NCBI RefSeq assembly: GCF_004799405.1
Contig: NZ_SSMW01000036.1
Location: 1-64,000, forward strand
Length of the DNA stretch: 64,000 nucleotides
Direction of reading: 5' to 3'
DNA from: Bradyrhizobium sp.
Lineage (GTDB): Bacteria; Pseudomonadota; Alphaproteobacteria; Rhizobiales; Xanthobacteraceae
The translations under genes were made by a program, and so were the position numbers. The notes under the pieces were generated by a model. The model was not told where the DNA came from. It saw only the letters and a list, made by a program, of their open reading frames with translations, and searched no databases. Below, piece after piece: positions 1 through 9,880 of this stretch (position 1 is the stretch's first letter; every line of letters starts with the position of its first letter).

Positions 1-403
1 TCCGGTGTGACCGTGGTGACTGTTACTGGCATGGCTTGTTTTTCTGCCCTGCCAGGCTGCGGGCGCATTGGGCGCCCGGCATTCCCTGCGCCCTCTGATC
101 GGAGGGTTGAGGATTTCTAGCAAAACTCGGACGCATCGCGCCGCGAGAATGCGAAGTCATATTCCGTCGTCATTGCGAGCGAAGCGAAGCAATCCAGCTT
201 TCTTTGCGAAGGGCAAGAAAGCTGGATTGCTCCGTCGCTTCGCTCCTCGCAATGACGTTGGGCTGTTTGAAATTCGAATCGACCGACCATGCGTCGTTCC
301 TGCGAACGCAGGGCGACTCGTCAACCCGCCGGTAACGAGTTTTGTTTACACTCCGCCAACGATAGACCGCAGCGGTCGCGGTTTGCCGGCGAGCGAGAGC
401 ATC
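1..403. other. Intergenic/left-edge region without a supported gene
   Basis: No convincing coding frame is visible before the ATG at 404. The long frame starting at 68 lacks family-like sequence upstream of that ATG and runs through a palindromic repeat at 168-257. A small hairpin-like GGGCGC...GCGCCC lies at 61-77. The region may hold the 3' flank of a gene to the left of the window. Confidence 0.5.
168..257. repeat. Palindromic REP-like element
   Basis: This is a long imperfect inverted repeat. The left arm begins CGTCATTGCGAGCGAAGCG and continues into AAGCAATCC. The right arm is its reverse complement with a few extra bases and ends CTCGCAATGACG at 257. The centre is a short AGCTTTCTT...AAGAAAGCT palindrome. 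I recall elements of this type scattered between genes in Bradyrhizobium. A diverged relative lies at 57712-57797. Confidence 0.8.
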
Positions 404-868
404 ATGTTGCGTTTCAAGATCCTGGCCTCGGCTGTCCCATTGATCGTTGCCGCGGTGTTCGCGGGCGGCGGGTTGTTACCGGGCCCGCATCCCTGCGTCG
501 CGATCGGCGAAGCGTCCGTACAGATCAGCTCGATGCCCTGGCATGCCCACCTGCATGTCGCCTTTACCGACGATCCGGCGCTCGCCACCGTGCGGGTCCA
601 GATCACCGATCAAGCCGAGGCCGCCGATTTCGCCGTGATCGACGATATCGACAGCCCCGACGCCAGCGCCTGCGAGGCGTCGCCGGCGACGCGGTTTATC
701 GCGGTCTCCGCCAGCCCCTCGGCATCCGGGCCGGTGATCTATCTGTCACCGGACGGCCCGGCCGACTACCGGATCTTCGTGAAGTCAAAGACCTTCTCGC
801 TGCGCGACGCCGCGGCGCTGATCGTCGGCGCCGGAGGCGGCCGCCGCCTCGCCTCCGCCTCGCTCTAA
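404..868 (+). CDS. Small exported protein of unknown function
   Basis: The predicted product has 154 residues. It begins with a positively charged MLRFK and a hydrophobic stretch (about residues 6-28), consistent with a Sec signal peptide or a signal anchor. The rest is short and soluble, with a few cysteines (in HPCVA and SACEA), which would suit an oxidised periplasmic fold. I do not recognise the family. The start at 404 was chosen because residues before it in the same frame come from the palindromic repeat. It is followed by 180 bases and then a hybrid histidine kinase on the same strand, so joint regulation is possible but not shown. Confidence 0.6.
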   Translation: MLRFKILASAVPLIVAAVFAGGGLLPGPHPCVAIGEASVQISSMPWHAHLHVAFTDDPALATVRVQITDQAEAADFAVIDDIDSPDASACEASPATRFIAVSASPSASGPVIYLSPDGPADYRIFVKSKTFSLRDAAALIVGAGGGRRLASASL

Positions 869-1048
869 CGGTCCGCTGCGAAAACCGGCATCCGCTTTTC
901 GCAATCACGCCCGCTTAACATTTCATTAACCCTGTTCTCATTGGACGGCACGAGAACTCCCGGCCTCAAGCACTTTGCAAGGTCGCCGCCGCATCGTCGT
1001 CGCCGGGGCGGGCGCGGCAAGATCGAGACGGCTTCAAGGTAATCGGCG

Positions 1049-3304
1049 ATGATGGATCGGGCTTTCCGGATCAAGATACGCATACGCCGCTTCACGCGGC
1101 GCCATCCGTGGCTCACTTTCGCGATCCGCTCGTTCATGATCTTTTCGGCGGCCTTCGGCGGCGCCTATGGCTTCATTGCCGGCAGCCGCTCGGAGAGTTC
1201 CGGTTACGACCCGCACGCCTTTGCGATCGGCGCGAGCTTCCTGTTCGCCATCGCCTGCGTCGCACTGGCGACGCTGAGCTTCCGGCTGCGCTGGATGCGC
1301 CGTAAACTCCGCAAGATCGCCCTGCACAATGAAACGCTGGCCGACCGCAATTGGGAATTGAAGGAGGCCGAGGAGCGCGCCCGCAGCCTGTTCGAATCGC
1401 AAGGCGACCTGATCGTGCTGCGCGACGCCGACGGCTGCATCACCTTCGTCAACGATGCCTATTGCGAACTGGCGCAGCAGCCACGCAGCGCGCTGGTCGG
1501 CACTCATTTCAACCTCGTCGTGCTCGAGCAGGGCACCTCGGCGCTGGAGCGCAACGGCACCCGGATTCACGACCAGAAGATCGCAAGCCCGCTGGGGCCG
1601 CGATGGATCGCATGGCGCGAAGGCCTGGTTCGATCGGATGCCGGCCGGCCGGCCGAAATGCAATGCGTCGGCCGCGATGTCACCGATCGCGCGGAAACCG
1701 AACGTGCGCTGAGCGACGCCCGCGACCAGGCCGATGCCGCCAGCCGCGCCAAGTCGCGCTTCCTCGCGATGGCCTCCCACGAAATCCGCACGCCGCTCAA
1801 CGGCATCATCGGCATGAGCGGACTGTTGCTGGACACGCCCTTGACGCCGGAACAGATCACTTACGCCAGGGCGGTGAAAACCTCCGGCGACGCGTTGCTG
1901 TCGCTGATCGAGGAGCTGTTGGATTATTCCAAGATCGAAGCCGGCAAGATCGACCTCGAGCAGCGCCCGTTCGCACTCGCCGCCCTGATCGAGGACATCA
2001 CCGAACTATTGGCGCCGCGGGCGCAAGCCCGAAAGCTCGAGATCGCGGCCTATGTCGACGAACGGCTGCCGATGGAAGTGGTGGGCGATGCGGCGCGGCT
2101 TCGCCAGGTGCTGCTCAATCTCGCCGGCAATGCCATCAAGTTCACCTCGACCGGCGGCGTGGCGCTGATCGTCGAGCCGGGCATCTGGCCCAACGAGATC
2201 AGCTTTTTGGTGCGCGACACCGGCATCGGCATCGCGCCCGAGGCGCAGCAGCGGATTTTCCGCGAGTTCGAACAGGCCGACGAACGCATCGCCCGCAGCT
2301 ATGGCGGCACCGGATTGGGACTGAGCATCTCCGAGCGCATCGTCAAGCGGATGGGCGGCCGCATCACGCTGGAGAGCAAGCCAGACGTCGGCTCGACGTT
2401 CGAGGTATCGATCCCGCTTGCTGCGTCCGACCGCGAGAACAGCGGACAAGAGGCCTTTGCGGCTCCGGATCTGACCGGCCAGTCGATCATGCTGGTCGCG
2501 CCGCAAACCATCGAGGCCTCATTGGTCGCGCACCGGCTGCAACGCTGGGGCGGCCAGACCTGCGTGGTCTCGGATGCCGCGGTGGCGCAGGCCTTGCTGC
2601 CGGAACGCTCCTGGCACGCGGTGCTGCTCGATCGCGCACTGGGTACGGCCGACGTCGAATGGCTCGGCGAGGCGGCGCGCCCGCATGCCTCGCACCGGAT
2701 CGTGATGTTCACGCCGGCCACCCGACATGAAATTCAGCCCTCCTCCGCCTTCACCGGCTATCTGGTCAAGCCGTTGCGCGCGGCCTCGCTCGCGGCGCGC
2801 CTTTCGCTGGCGCCGGAAATTGCCGCACCGAATCTTGCCGGCGACGAACTGATCGAGACGGTCGAGGCCGCGGAGCGCCGGGCCGCCGCACCATTGAAAG
2901 GTCTTTCGATCCTGGTCGCGGAAGACAACGAGATCAACGCGCTGCTGATGCGTTCGCTTTTGACGCGGCTTGGACATCACGCCGTCGTCACCACCAATGG
3001 CGAGGAGGCGATGGAATCCTGGCTGGCGGCGAAATCCGCCGGCGCGCCCTACGATCTCGTCCTGATGGACATCCAGATGCCGCAGCTCGACGGCATCGAG
3101 ACCACCAGGCGCATCCGCGCGCATGAAGCCGGCCAGTCCGGCCGCCGCACGCCGATCCTGGCGCTGACCGCGAACACGCTGGTGGAGGATCGCTACGCCT
3201 GTTTCGAAGCCGGCATGGACGGTTTCCTGATCAAGCCGCTCGATCGCGAGAAGCTCGCCGAGGCGCTCGCCGGTCTCGCCGCCTCGCGGCACCTCGCCGC
3301 CTGA
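1049..3304 (+). CDS. Membrane-bound hybrid sensor histidine kinase
   Basis: The protein has 751 residues. Two hydrophobic segments near residues 25-45 and 57-80 anchor it, followed by a short helix and a PAS-like domain (about 107-200). The HisKA phospho-acceptor box [11 protein letters not shown] places the histidine at 244. The ATPase domain shows the N box (NLAGNAIKF), G1 (DTGIGI) and G2 (GGTGLGLSI). The first receiver-like domain lacks the usual acidic pair (it reads IMLVAPQ). The C-terminal receiver is intact ([15 protein letters not shown] with phospho-acceptor Asp674, and a late Lys). This is a phosphorelay kinase, but no cognate regulator is adjacent. It converges with coaA, four bases separating the two stop codons. 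Confidence 0.93.
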   Translation: MMDRAFRIKIRIRRFTRRHPWLTFAIRSFMIFSAAFGGAYGFIAGSRSESSGYDPHAFAIGASFLFAIACVALATLSFRLRWMRRKLRKIALHNETLADRNWELKEAEERARSLFESQGDLIVLRDADGCITFVNDAYCELAQQPRSALVGTHFNLVVLEQGTSALERNGTRIHDQKIASPLGPRWIAWREGLVRSDAGRPAEMQCVGRDVTDRAETERALSDARDQADAASRAKSRFLAMASHEIRTPLNGIIGMSGLLLDTPLTPEQITYARAVKTSGDALLSLIEELLDYSKIEAGKIDLEQRPFALAALIEDITELLAPRAQARKLEIAAYVDERLPMEVVGDAARLRQVLLNLAGNAIKFTSTGGVALIVEPGIWPNEISFLVRDTGIGIAPEAQQRIFREFEQADERIARSYGGTGLGLSISERIVKRMGGRITLESKPDVGSTFEVSIPLAASDRENSGQEAFAAPDLTGQSIMLVAPQTIEASLVAHRLQRWGGQTCVVSDAAVAQALLPERSWHAVLLDRALGTADVEWLGEAARPHASHRIVMFTPATRHEIQPSSAFTGYLVKPLRAASLAARLSLAPEIAAPNLAGDELIETVEAAERRAAAPLKGLSILVAEDNEINALLMRSLLTRLGHHAVVTTNGEEAMESWLAAKSAGAPYDLVLMDIQMPQLDGIETTRRIRAHEAGQSGRRTPILALTANTLVEDRYACFEAGMDGFLIKPLDREKLAEALAGLAASRHLAA

Positions 3305-3308
3305 AGCG

Positions 3309-4265
3309 CTATAGCCGCCGCAGCGCTACGGTTTCGACGACGTGATCGGCGCCCTTCTTCAGGATCAGCTTGGCGCGCGGCCGCGTCGGCAGGATATTGT
3401 CCTCGAGATTGGCAAGGTTGGTGCGTTCCCAGATCGCCAGCGCGGTCGCGGCGGCCTCTTCGTCCGACAACAGCGCGTAGCGATGGAAATACGATCGCGG
3501 ATCGGTAAAGGCGGTATCCCGCAGCGTCAGGAAGCGCCGGACGTACCAGTCGCGCAGCACCGACACTTCGGCATCGATATAGACCGAGAAGTCGAAGAAG
3601 TCCGACACCACCGGCACCGCCTTGCCGTCGCGCGGGAGCCGGCCGGTCTGCAGAACGTTGATGCCCTCGAAGATCAGGATATCCGGCCGGTCGACCTCGA
3701 TCCATTCGTTCGGAACGATGTCGTAGGTCAAATGCGAATAGACCGGCGCGCGCACCCGCTGCCGCCCCGACTTGATATCGCTCAAAAACGCCAGCAGCGT
3801 CGGCAGGTCGTAGCTCTCCGGAAAACCCTTTTTCTGCATCAGGCCCTGCCGTTCGAGCACGGCATTGGGAAACAGAAAACCATCCGTCGTCACCAGGTCG
3901 ACCTTCGGCCGCGGCGACCATCGCGCGAGCAGCGCCTGCAGCACGCGCGCGGTGGTCGATTTGCCGGCCGCTACCGAGCCGCCGACGCCGATGATGTAGG
4001 GCATCTTGCGGTCTTCGATGCCGAGAAAGCGCCGCTGCGCGAAATACAGCCGCTGCGCGGCATCGACATAGATCGACAGCAGACGCGACAGCGGCAGGTA
4101 GATTTCCTCGACCTCCTTGAGATCGAGCCGATCGTGCATCGAGCGCAACGCCGCGATCTCGCCGGCTTCGAGCGTCATCGGGGTATCGTCGCGCAGCCGC
4201 GCCCATTGCTCGCGCGAGAAGATGCGATAGGGGTTGTACTGTTGCTCGACCGCCCGAATATCCAT
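3309..4265 (-). CDS. coaA: Type I pantothenate kinase
   Basis: It phosphorylates pantothenate with ATP, the first committed step of coenzyme A synthesis in the cytoplasm. The 318-residue product has the expected P-loop [12 protein letters not shown] at 93-104 and the type I pattern around it ([26 protein letters not shown]). The ATG at 4265 gives the normal family length; the longer frame would run back over hisE. It is the last gene of the leftward his operon, 16 bases after hisE, a position I recall as conserved in rhizobia. Confidence 0.96.
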   Translation of the reverse strand: MDIRAVEQQYNPYRIFSREQWARLRDDTPMTLEAGEIAALRSMHDRLDLKEVEEIYLPLSRLLSIYVDAAQRLYFAQRRFLGIEDRKMPYIIGVGGSVAAGKSTTARVLQALLARWSPRPKVDLVTTDGFLFPNAVLERQGLMQKKGFPESYDLPTLLAFLSDIKSGRQRVRAPVYSHLTYDIVPNEWIEVDRPDILIFEGINVLQTGRLPRDGKAVPVVSDFFDFSVYIDAEVSVLRDWYVRRFLTLRDTAFTDPRSYFHRYALLSDEEAAATALAIWERTNLANLEDNILPTRPRAKLILKKGADHVVETVALRRL

Positions 4266-4281
4266 CACGTGCCTTTGAATA

Positions 4282-4608
4282 TCAAATATCGCGCTTGCGC
4301 GCGGCTTTCTCTTCGAGACCGGACATGTTGGTGCGCTGCGCCAGCGCGGCCTCGACATCTTCAAGACTTACGCCGCGCGATTTCAACAGCAACAGCAAAT
4401 GAAACAGCAGGTCCGCGCTTTCCGCGATCAGCTGATCGCGGTCGTTCTCGACCGCGGCGATTACGGTTTCCACCGCCTCTTCGCCGAGCTTCTTGGCGCA
4501 ATGCTCCGCGCCCTTGTCGAGCAGCTTGCGGGTATAGGACGCCTCTCCTCCCGACGCCGCGCGGGCGTCGATGGTGGCGGCAAGATCATGGATCGTGAAA
4601 CGCGACAT
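4282..4608 (-). CDS. hisE: Phosphoribosyl-ATP pyrophosphatase
   Basis: It hydrolyses phosphoribosyl-ATP to phosphoribosyl-AMP, the second step of histidine synthesis. The 108-residue protein carries the MazG-like helical metal-binding core, with [13 protein letters not shown] and [12 protein letters not shown]. No hisI domain is fused to it, so hisI must lie elsewhere. The start is the ATG at 4608; a TTG directly before it is possible but less likely. It lies between hisF and coaA in the leftward his operon. Confidence 0.95.
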   Translation of the reverse strand: MSRFTIHDLAATIDARAASGGEASYTRKLLDKGAEHCAKKLGEEAVETVIAAVENDRDQLIAESADLLFHLLLLLKSRGVSLEDVEAALAQRTNMSGLEEKAARKRDI

Positions 4609-4683
4609 CAACTCAACTCAACACGCGCCCGCCAAAGGGCGCCATTCGTCAGCCGGATTTAGCACTTCTGCGGTCCAGAGTCG

Positions 4684-5460
4684 TCAGGGATCGAGCCGCA
4701 TCGGCAACCCGGCACGCACCATGTGGTCCTTGGCTTCACGTATGGTAAATTCCCCGAAGTGGAAGATCGACGCGGCCAGTACGGCCGTCGCGTGCCCCTC
4801 GCGGATACCGTCGACCAGGTGATCGAGGTTGCCGACGCCGCCGGAGGCGATCACCGGAACCGTGACACTGTCGGCGACGCCTTGCGTCAGCGGAATGTCA
4901 AAGCCCTGGCGGGTGCCGTCCCGGTCCATCGACGTCAGCAGGATTTCACCGGCGCCGAGCGAGACCACTTCCTGGGCATATTCGATGGCATCGATCCCGG
5001 TGGAATTGCGGCCGCCATGGGTGAAGATCTCCCAGCGCTCCGATCCGCCGCCGCGTTTCACCCGCTTGGCATCGATCGCCACCACGATGCATTGCTCGCC
5101 GAATTTCTCGGCCGCTTCCTTGACGAATTCGCGGCGGCTGACGGCGGCACTGTTGATCGAAACCTTGTCGGCCCCTGATCGCAAAAGCGTGCGGATATCG
5201 TCGACCGTGCGTACCCCGCCGCCCACCGTCAGCGGCATGAAACAGGCCTCCGCCGTACGCCGCACCACGTCCAGCATGATGCCGCGATTTTCGTGGGTAG
5301 CGGTAATGTCGAGAAAGCATAGCTCGTCGGCGCCAGCGGCGTCGTAGGCGATGGCCGCTTCGACGGGATCGCCGGCGTCGCGCAGGTCGACAAAGTTGAC
5401 ACCCTTGACGACCCGACCGTCCTTGACGTCGAGACAGGGAATCACGCGCACCTTGAACAT
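4684..5460 (-). CDS. hisF: Imidazole glycerol phosphate synthase, cyclase subunit
   Basis: It is the synthase half of the HisH-HisF complex, using ammonia from HisH to form imidazole glycerol phosphate and AICAR. The 258-residue (beta-alpha)8 barrel begins [15 protein letters not shown], giving catalytic Asp11, and contains the second acid in VVAIDAK and the phosphate loop [15 protein letters not shown] six bases upstream supports the ATG at 5460 over the TTG next to it. It follows hisA by nine bases. Confidence 0.97.
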   Translation of the reverse strand: MFKVRVIPCLDVKDGRVVKGVNFVDLRDAGDPVEAAIAYDAAGADELCFLDITATHENRGIMLDVVRRTAEACFMPLTVGGGVRTVDDIRTLLRSGADKVSINSAAVSRREFVKEAAEKFGEQCIVVAIDAKRVKRGGGSERWEIFTHGGRNSTGIDAIEYAQEVVSLGAGEILLTSMDRDGTRQGFDIPLTQGVADSVTVPVIASGGVGNLDHLVDGIREGHATAVLAASIFHFGEFTIREAKDHMVRAGLPMRLDP

Positions 5461-5469
5461 CAAGAACTC

Positions 5470-6210
5470 CTACGCCGCGGCGCGCGCGTTGCGGATCAGC
5501 GCCAGCGCCGCAGTTGCATCGAGCCGGCCGTCGTAGAGCGCGCGGCCCGCAATCGCGCCGGCCAGTTCCTTGGCGCGCGGCGCCAGCAACTCCTCGACAT
5601 CCCTGATCGAGGCGAAGCCCCCCGACGCGATGACGGGTATCGAGATTCGCTCGGCCAGCGCAATGGTCGCATTGAGATTGAGGCCCTTGAGCAGGCCGTC
5701 GCGCGCAATATCGGTAAAGACGATCGCGGCGACGCCGGCGTCCTCGAATCGCCGCGCGATTTCAAGCGCGGTGACTTCGGAAGTTTCGGCCCAGCCTTCG
5801 ACCGCAACCTTGCCGTCGCGCGCGTCAAGACCCACTGCGACACGGCCGGGGAATCTCTTCGCGGCAGCCTTCACCAGCGCCGGATCGCGCACCGCCGCGG
5901 TGCCGATAATGACGCGCGCGATGCCTTTCGCCAGCCAGGCTTCGACCGTCTTCAAATCACGAATCCCGCCGCCGAGTTGCACCGGCATGGTGACCGCCTT
6001 GAGCATGGCTTCCACCGCCTGCGCGTTCATCGGCTTGCCGGCAAAGGCGCCGTCGAGATCGACCACGTGCAGATATTCGAACCCTTGGGTGGCAAAGGCG
6101 CGCGCCTGCGCCGCCGGATCAAGGTTGAACACGGTCGCGCGCGCCATGTCGCCCTGTTCCAGACGCACGCACTGGCCGTTCTTCAGGTCGATGGCGGGGA
6201 ACAGAATCAC
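5470..6210 (-). CDS. hisA: ProFAR isomerase (HisA)
   Basis: It isomerises ProFAR to PRFAR in histidine synthesis. The product is a (beta-alpha)8 barrel with [15 protein letters not shown] at the N terminus (catalytic Asp in PAIDL), LGGGIRDL, and [10 protein letters not shown] favour the GTG at 6210 because HisA proteins usually begin M-I-L-F-P and because this GTG overlaps the hisH stop as GTGA, which suits translational coupling. An in-frame ATG at 6219 would add three residues and has no visible ribosome-binding site. Confidence 0.95.
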   Translation of the reverse strand: MILFPAIDLKNGQCVRLEQGDMARATVFNLDPAAQARAFATQGFEYLHVVDLDGAFAGKPMNAQAVEAMLKAVTMPVQLGGGIRDLKTVEAWLAKGIARVIIGTAAVRDPALVKAAAKRFPGRVAVGLDARDGKVAVEGWAETSEVTALEIARRFEDAGVAAIVFTDIARDGLLKGLNLNATIALAERISIPVIASGGFASIRDVEELLAPRAKELAGAIAGRALYDGRLDATAALALIRNARAAA

Positions 6211-6857
6211 GGCTTCCATTTCAAAAAATTTGAAATCAGAGCCAGCCCGAACCGTTGGCTCTTCTCCGGGTGGAATTGGGTGCCGATGGCGGTGTCCTTG
6301 CCGACGATCGCCGTCACCGGCCCGCCGTAATCGGCACGCGCCAGCACGTTGCCCTCGTTGGTGGCGTTGAGATGATAGGAGTGCACGAAATAAGCGTGGC
6401 GGCCCTTTGGCCCCAGCGGCAGACCCTCCAGCACCGGATGCTCCCGGACCACATCGAGGGTATTCCAGCCCATATGGGGGATTTTCAGATTCTCCTCGCG
6501 CGGCGAAATTTTCTCGACGTCGCCGGCGATCCAGTTGAAGCCTTCCGTGGTGACGTGCTCCTTGCCGCGGGTCGCCATCAACTGCATGCCGACGCAGATG
6601 CCGAAGAACGGTCGCGCCTTTTTGCGCACCGCTTCGGTCATCGCCTCGATCATGCCGTCAAGCGCGTCGAGGCCGCGGCGGCAATCGGCGAATGCGCCGA
6701 CGCCGGGCAGCACGATGCGGTCGGCGCGAAACACCGCTTCGGGATCGCGCGTCACCACGATCTTTTCCGGATTTTCCATGCTCCGCGCCGCGCGCTCGAA
6801 CGCTTTCGCGGCCGAGTGCAGATTGCCGGAGCCGTAATCGATGATGGCAACGCTCAC
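6207..6857 (-). CDS. hisH: Imidazole glycerol phosphate synthase, glutaminase subunit
   Basis: It supplies ammonia from glutamine to HisF. The 216-residue class I amidotransferase has the nucleophile Cys88 in GICVGMQ and the His-Glu pair in QFHPEKSQ. The start is a GTG that overlaps the stop of the upstream DUF2628 gene as GTGA, so the two are probably translationally coupled. Its stop in turn overlaps the start of hisA. Confidence 0.96.
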   Translation of the reverse strand: MSVAIIDYGSGNLHSAAKAFERAARSMENPEKIVVTRDPEAVFRADRIVLPGVGAFADCRRGLDALDGMIEAMTEAVRKKARPFFGICVGMQLMATRGKEHVTTEGFNWIAGDVEKISPREENLKIPHMGWNTLDVVREHPVLEGLPLGPKGRHAYFVHSYHLNATNEGNVLARADYGGPVTAIVGKDTAIGTQFHPEKSQRFGLALISNFLKWKP

Positions 6858-7381
6858 CGCGATGCTCCCGGTTCCGGAAACAGTCCGATGATCTCGCTCT
6901 GCGATGACGGCGGCCGCGAAAACGGCTGGCCTGGAATGTCCCGCGTCGGTGGTGGTGCGCCGCGATCGATCGCCGATTGATCGTTGAGGAGCGCGCGCTG
7001 GCTGGCGGTCCAGCGATCGAAGAAGCGCCGTTCGGCGGATTCCTCGTCATCGGCCACCACGATGTCGAGCTGGCGCCAGTTGCGCCGCGACAACGTCCAG
7101 CGCTGCAGGCTGGCCGCCTCAAATCCCAACAGCAGCGCGATCAGCACATTCGCCGCAAACACCGTCATCCGGCCGGCACCGGCGGCCGTCATTCCGAAAT
7201 CCATGGCGCCGATCACCACGATCCAGCCGATCAGCGCCAGCCACAGGCGGTGCCAGGCCAACCAGACCAAGCCAAGGACAAAAGCCCAGAAGTGGAAACC
7301 ATCGCGAACGAATACGAATCGGTCGGTCGCGGCGACACCCGCATTGGCCGTCACCGGAGCATGAACTGTGTAAACCGGCAT
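6854..7381 (-). CDS. DUF2628 membrane protein in the his operon
   Basis: The 175-residue protein starts MPVYTVHAP, typical of DUF2628 as I recall it, and has two to three hydrophobic segments between about residues 30 and 90. A charged tail follows ([24 protein letters not shown]) with a Pro-rich end. Its function is unknown. The ATG at 7381 is preceded by GGAGAG. It sits between hisB and hisH and overlaps hisH by four bases, so it is expressed with the histidine genes, though nothing in it suggests a catalytic step of that pathway. Confidence 0.85.
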   Translation of the reverse strand: MPVYTVHAPVTANAGVAATDRFVFVRDGFHFWAFVLGLVWLAWHRLWLALIGWIVVIGAMDFGMTAAGAGRMTVFAANVLIALLLGFEAASLQRWTLSRRNWRQLDIVVADDEESAERRFFDRWTASQRALLNDQSAIDRGAPPPTRDIPGQPFSRPPSSQSEIIGLFPEPGASR

Positions 7382-7409
7382 CGCATCTCTCCGCCGATGA
7401 AACCAAAAA

Positions 7410-8003
7410 TCAGCCGCCGAGCTGACCCTTGGTGGATGGCACTTCGCCCGCGGCGCGCGGATCGATCGCCACCGCCGCCCGCAGCGCCCTCGCCAGACCC
7501 TTGAAGCAGGATTCGGCGATATGATGGCTGTTCTCGCCATATAGGGTCTCGACATGCAAAGTCACGCCGGCATTGATGGCAAAGGCGTTGAACCATTCGC
7601 GCACCAGTTCGGTGTCGAATTGGCCGACCTTGTCGCGCGGAAACTCCACCTTGAACACCAGCACTGGCCGCCCCGAAATGTCGATCACGACGCGCGACAG
7701 CGTCTCGTCCATCGGCATGTGGACAGAGGCATAGCGGGCGATGCCGACCATGGTGCCGAGTGCCTGCTTCACCGCCTGTCCGAGCGCGATGCCGACATCC
7801 TCGGTGGTGTGATGATGGTCGATGTGGAGGTCGCCAACCGCTTTCACCGTGATATCGATGCGCGAATGCCGGGCCAAGAGGTCGAGCATATGGTCGAAAA
7901 AGCCGATGCCGGTCGCGACGTTGGCCGCACCGGTGCCGTCGAGGTTCACCGTCACCTCGATATCCGTCTCTTTGGTCTTGCGCTTGATGGTCGCCGTGCG
8001 CAT
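7410..8003 (-). CDS. hisB: Imidazoleglycerol-phosphate dehydratase
   Basis: It dehydrates imidazole glycerol phosphate to imidazole acetol phosphate. The 197-residue monofunctional enzyme shows both metal-binding motifs, [15 protein letters not shown] and [11 protein letters not shown], and the FFDHML motif. No histidinol phosphatase domain is fused. It is the first gene of the leftward operon and is divergent from hslV across about 200 bases that should hold promoters for both. Confidence 0.97.
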   Translation of the reverse strand: MRTATIKRKTKETDIEVTVNLDGTGAANVATGIGFFDHMLDLLARHSRIDITVKAVGDLHIDHHHTTEDVGIALGQAVKQALGTMVGIARYASVHMPMDETLSRVVIDISGRPVLVFKVEFPRDKVGQFDTELVREWFNAFAINAGVTLHVETLYGENSHHIAESCFKGLARALRAAVAIDPRAAGEVPSTKGQLGG

Positions 8004-8148
8004 GAAAAATGTGCTCTCTCTTGACCGGCGTTTGGCCGAAAACGCGGCCCTTTTAACAGGCCGGTCCCGCCTTCGCTACCGCAGGATGGCCCGCTCGGGG
8101 CTGAACTTCGGCCTATGGTGACCGAAATCCGGCGTTAAGGCACGCCGA

Positions 8149-8177
8149 TTGCAACCGCCCCCGCCAGTCCCTAGATC
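8149..8177 (+). promoter_or_regulatory. Possible sigma-70 type promoter for hslV
   Basis: A TTGCAA hexamer at 8149-8154 is separated by 17 bases from TAGATC at 8172-8177. The hslV start lies 23 bases after the -10-like element. The match to consensus is only moderate, and a heat-shock promoter would be equally expected for this gene. Confidence 0.25.
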
Positions 8178-8199
8178 TGGCCGAACCAAAGGGTATTCC

Positions 8200-8760
8200 A
8201 TGCAAGCATCGCAACCCCCGTCGCCGGTCTGGCACGGCACCACCATTTTGACGGTCCGCAAGGGCGGCAAAGTGGTGATCGGTGGCGACGGACAGGTCTC
8301 GATCGGCCAGACCGTCATCAAATCCAACGCCAAAAAGGTCCGCAAACTCGGCAAAGGCGACGTCATCGGCGGTTTTGCCGGCGCCACGGCGGACGCCTTC
8401 ACGCTGTTCGAGCGGCTGGAAAGCAAGCTTGAGCAATATCCGGGGCAGTTGACCCGGGCTGCCGTCGAGCTTGCCAAGGACTGGCGCACCGACCGCTATC
8501 TGCGGCGGCTGGAGGCCATGATGATCGTCGCCGACAAGGACGTGTCGCTGGTCCTGACCGGCACCGGCGACGTGCTGGAGCCAGAAGCCGGCGTGATGGC
8601 GATCGGGTCCGGCGGCAACTATGCCCTGGCGGCCGCCCGCGCTCTGGTCGATTCGGACAAAGACGCCGAGACCATCGTGCGCCGCGCGCTCGATATCGCC
8701 GCCGACATCTGCGTCTATACCAATCGCAACGTGACCATCGAGACGCTGACGGCGAGCTAA
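8200..8760 (+). CDS. hslV: ATP-dependent protease HslV (ClpQ) peptidase subunit
   Basis: It is the proteolytic dodecamer partner of HslU in the cytoplasm. The 186-residue product has the N-terminal nucleophile threonine in [11 protein letters not shown]; the mature chain would begin at Thr14 after removal of 13 residues. [17 protein letters not shown] and [14 protein letters not shown] are standard family segments. The ATG at 8200 follows AAAGGG. Two unrelated genes separate it from hslU. Confidence 0.97.
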   Translation: MQASQPPSPVWHGTTILTVRKGGKVVIGGDGQVSIGQTVIKSNAKKVRKLGKGDVIGGFAGATADAFTLFERLESKLEQYPGQLTRAAVELAKDWRTDRYLRRLEAMMIVADKDVSLVLTGTGDVLEPEAGVMAIGSGGNYALAAARALVDSDKDAETIVRRALDIAADICVYTNRNVTIETLTAS

Positions 8761-8762
8761 GC

Positions 8763-9245
8763 ATGACCACCTACGCGTTGCGCCCGATGGCCGCCACCGA
8801 CTTGCCGACGATCCGGCGCTGGCTCGAGACACCGCATGTCTGGCAATGGTGGCACGATCCGTCCGAACAGTTCGAACTCATCAGTGGTGATCTCGGTCAT
8901 CCTGACATGGCGCAGTTCACCGTCAGCGCGGATACGCGGGAGTTCGCTTATTTGCAGTGCTACAATATAGGCGCCTGGGATACCGGTTTCGGCCCGCAGC
9001 CGCAGGGTACGCGTGGGCTCGACCAGTTCATCGGCGAAGCTGACATGGTTGGCTGCGGCCACGGTTCGGCATTTATCCGGACCTTTACCGATCAACTGCT
9101 CGCATCCGGAACGCCGCGTGTCGTGATCGACCCGGATCCCGCCAATGAACGGGCGATACGGTGCTATGAGAAGGCGGGATTTTGCCGCGACCGCCTGGTC
9201 GATACGCCGGATGGACCGGCTTTACTGATGATGCGCAACCGATGA
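8763..9245 (+). CDS. GNAT acetyltransferase, AAC(6')-like subfamily
   Basis: The 160-residue protein has the layout of the Acetyltransf_8 / aminoglycoside 6'-N-acetyltransferase-like branch: an N-terminal [17 protein letters not shown], a central [16 protein letters not shown] in the acetyl-CoA-binding region, and [21 protein letters not shown] near the C terminus. The true substrate is unknown; chromosomal members of this family often act on other amines. It starts two bases after the hslV stop and its stop overlaps the start of the next gene as ATGA, so it is part of the hslVU transcript. Confidence 0.85.
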   Translation: MTTYALRPMAATDLPTIRRWLETPHVWQWWHDPSEQFELISGDLGHPDMAQFTVSADTREFAYLQCYNIGAWDTGFGPQPQGTRGLDQFIGEADMVGCGHGSAFIRTFTDQLLASGTPRVVIDPDPANERAIRCYEKAGFCRDRLVDTPDGPALLMMRNR

Positions 9246-9841
9246 CGCTGGAACGCAGCGCGCCCAACGCCAGTCGCGCGCCATGGCAGTGGCTGCTGAT
9301 CGCCGCCGGCTTGCTGGCGTTGCAAGCGTCGATCCTGTTCGCGATGGGCCGGCTGCCGATCTGCGCCTGCGGTTATGTGAAGCTGTGGCACGGCGTGGTG
9401 CAGAGCTCGGAGAATTCGCAGCACATCACCGACTGATACACGTTCTCCCATATCATCCACGGTTTCCTGTTCTATGCCGCAACCTGGTGGCTGCTGCCGC
9501 GCCTGTCCTGGCCCGGCCGCCTGATAGTGGCGATGCTGATCGAAGGCAGCTGGGAGGTCGTCGAGAATTCCAACTGGATCATCGAGCGATACCGCGCCTC
9601 CACGATGTCGCTGGATTATTTCGGCGACAGCATCGTCAATTCGCTCTCCGATACGCTGTCGATGGTCGCGGGCTTTTTGCTGGCGCGAAAGCTTCCGGTT
9701 GCGGCAACGATTGCACTGGCACTGGCGTTCGAGGTTGTGGTCGGCCTTCACATTCGCGATAATCTGACCCTGAACATCATCATGCTGATCCACCCCGTTG
9801 ACGCGATCCGCCAATGGCAGGCGGGGCCACCGATCATCTAG
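9242..9841 (+). pseudogene. DUF2585 (UPF0314) membrane protein, broken by in-frame TGA
   Basis: One reading frame covers 200 codons and reads as a DUF2585 membrane protein from start to end ([35 protein letters not shown], then [49 protein letters not shown]). It is interrupted by TGA at 9434-9436. From memory the family has Trp at this point (A-D-W-Y-T), so a single TGG-to-TGA change explains it. No frameshift is seen. The start overlaps the acetyltransferase stop and hslU follows 39 bases later. It may be a true nonsense mutation or a sequencing error. Confidence 0.85.
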
Positions 9842-9880
9842 CCGCTTGTCCCCGGCGCTTTCCAACCTAGCTAAAGGCCC

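Noticed and set aside
9434-9436. TGA read as selenocysteine or as tryptophan by recoding
   Set aside because: The family position is Trp, not Cys, no selenocysteine-type hairpin is obvious, and TGA is used as a normal stop by neighbouring genes such as the acetyltransferase and dnaQ.
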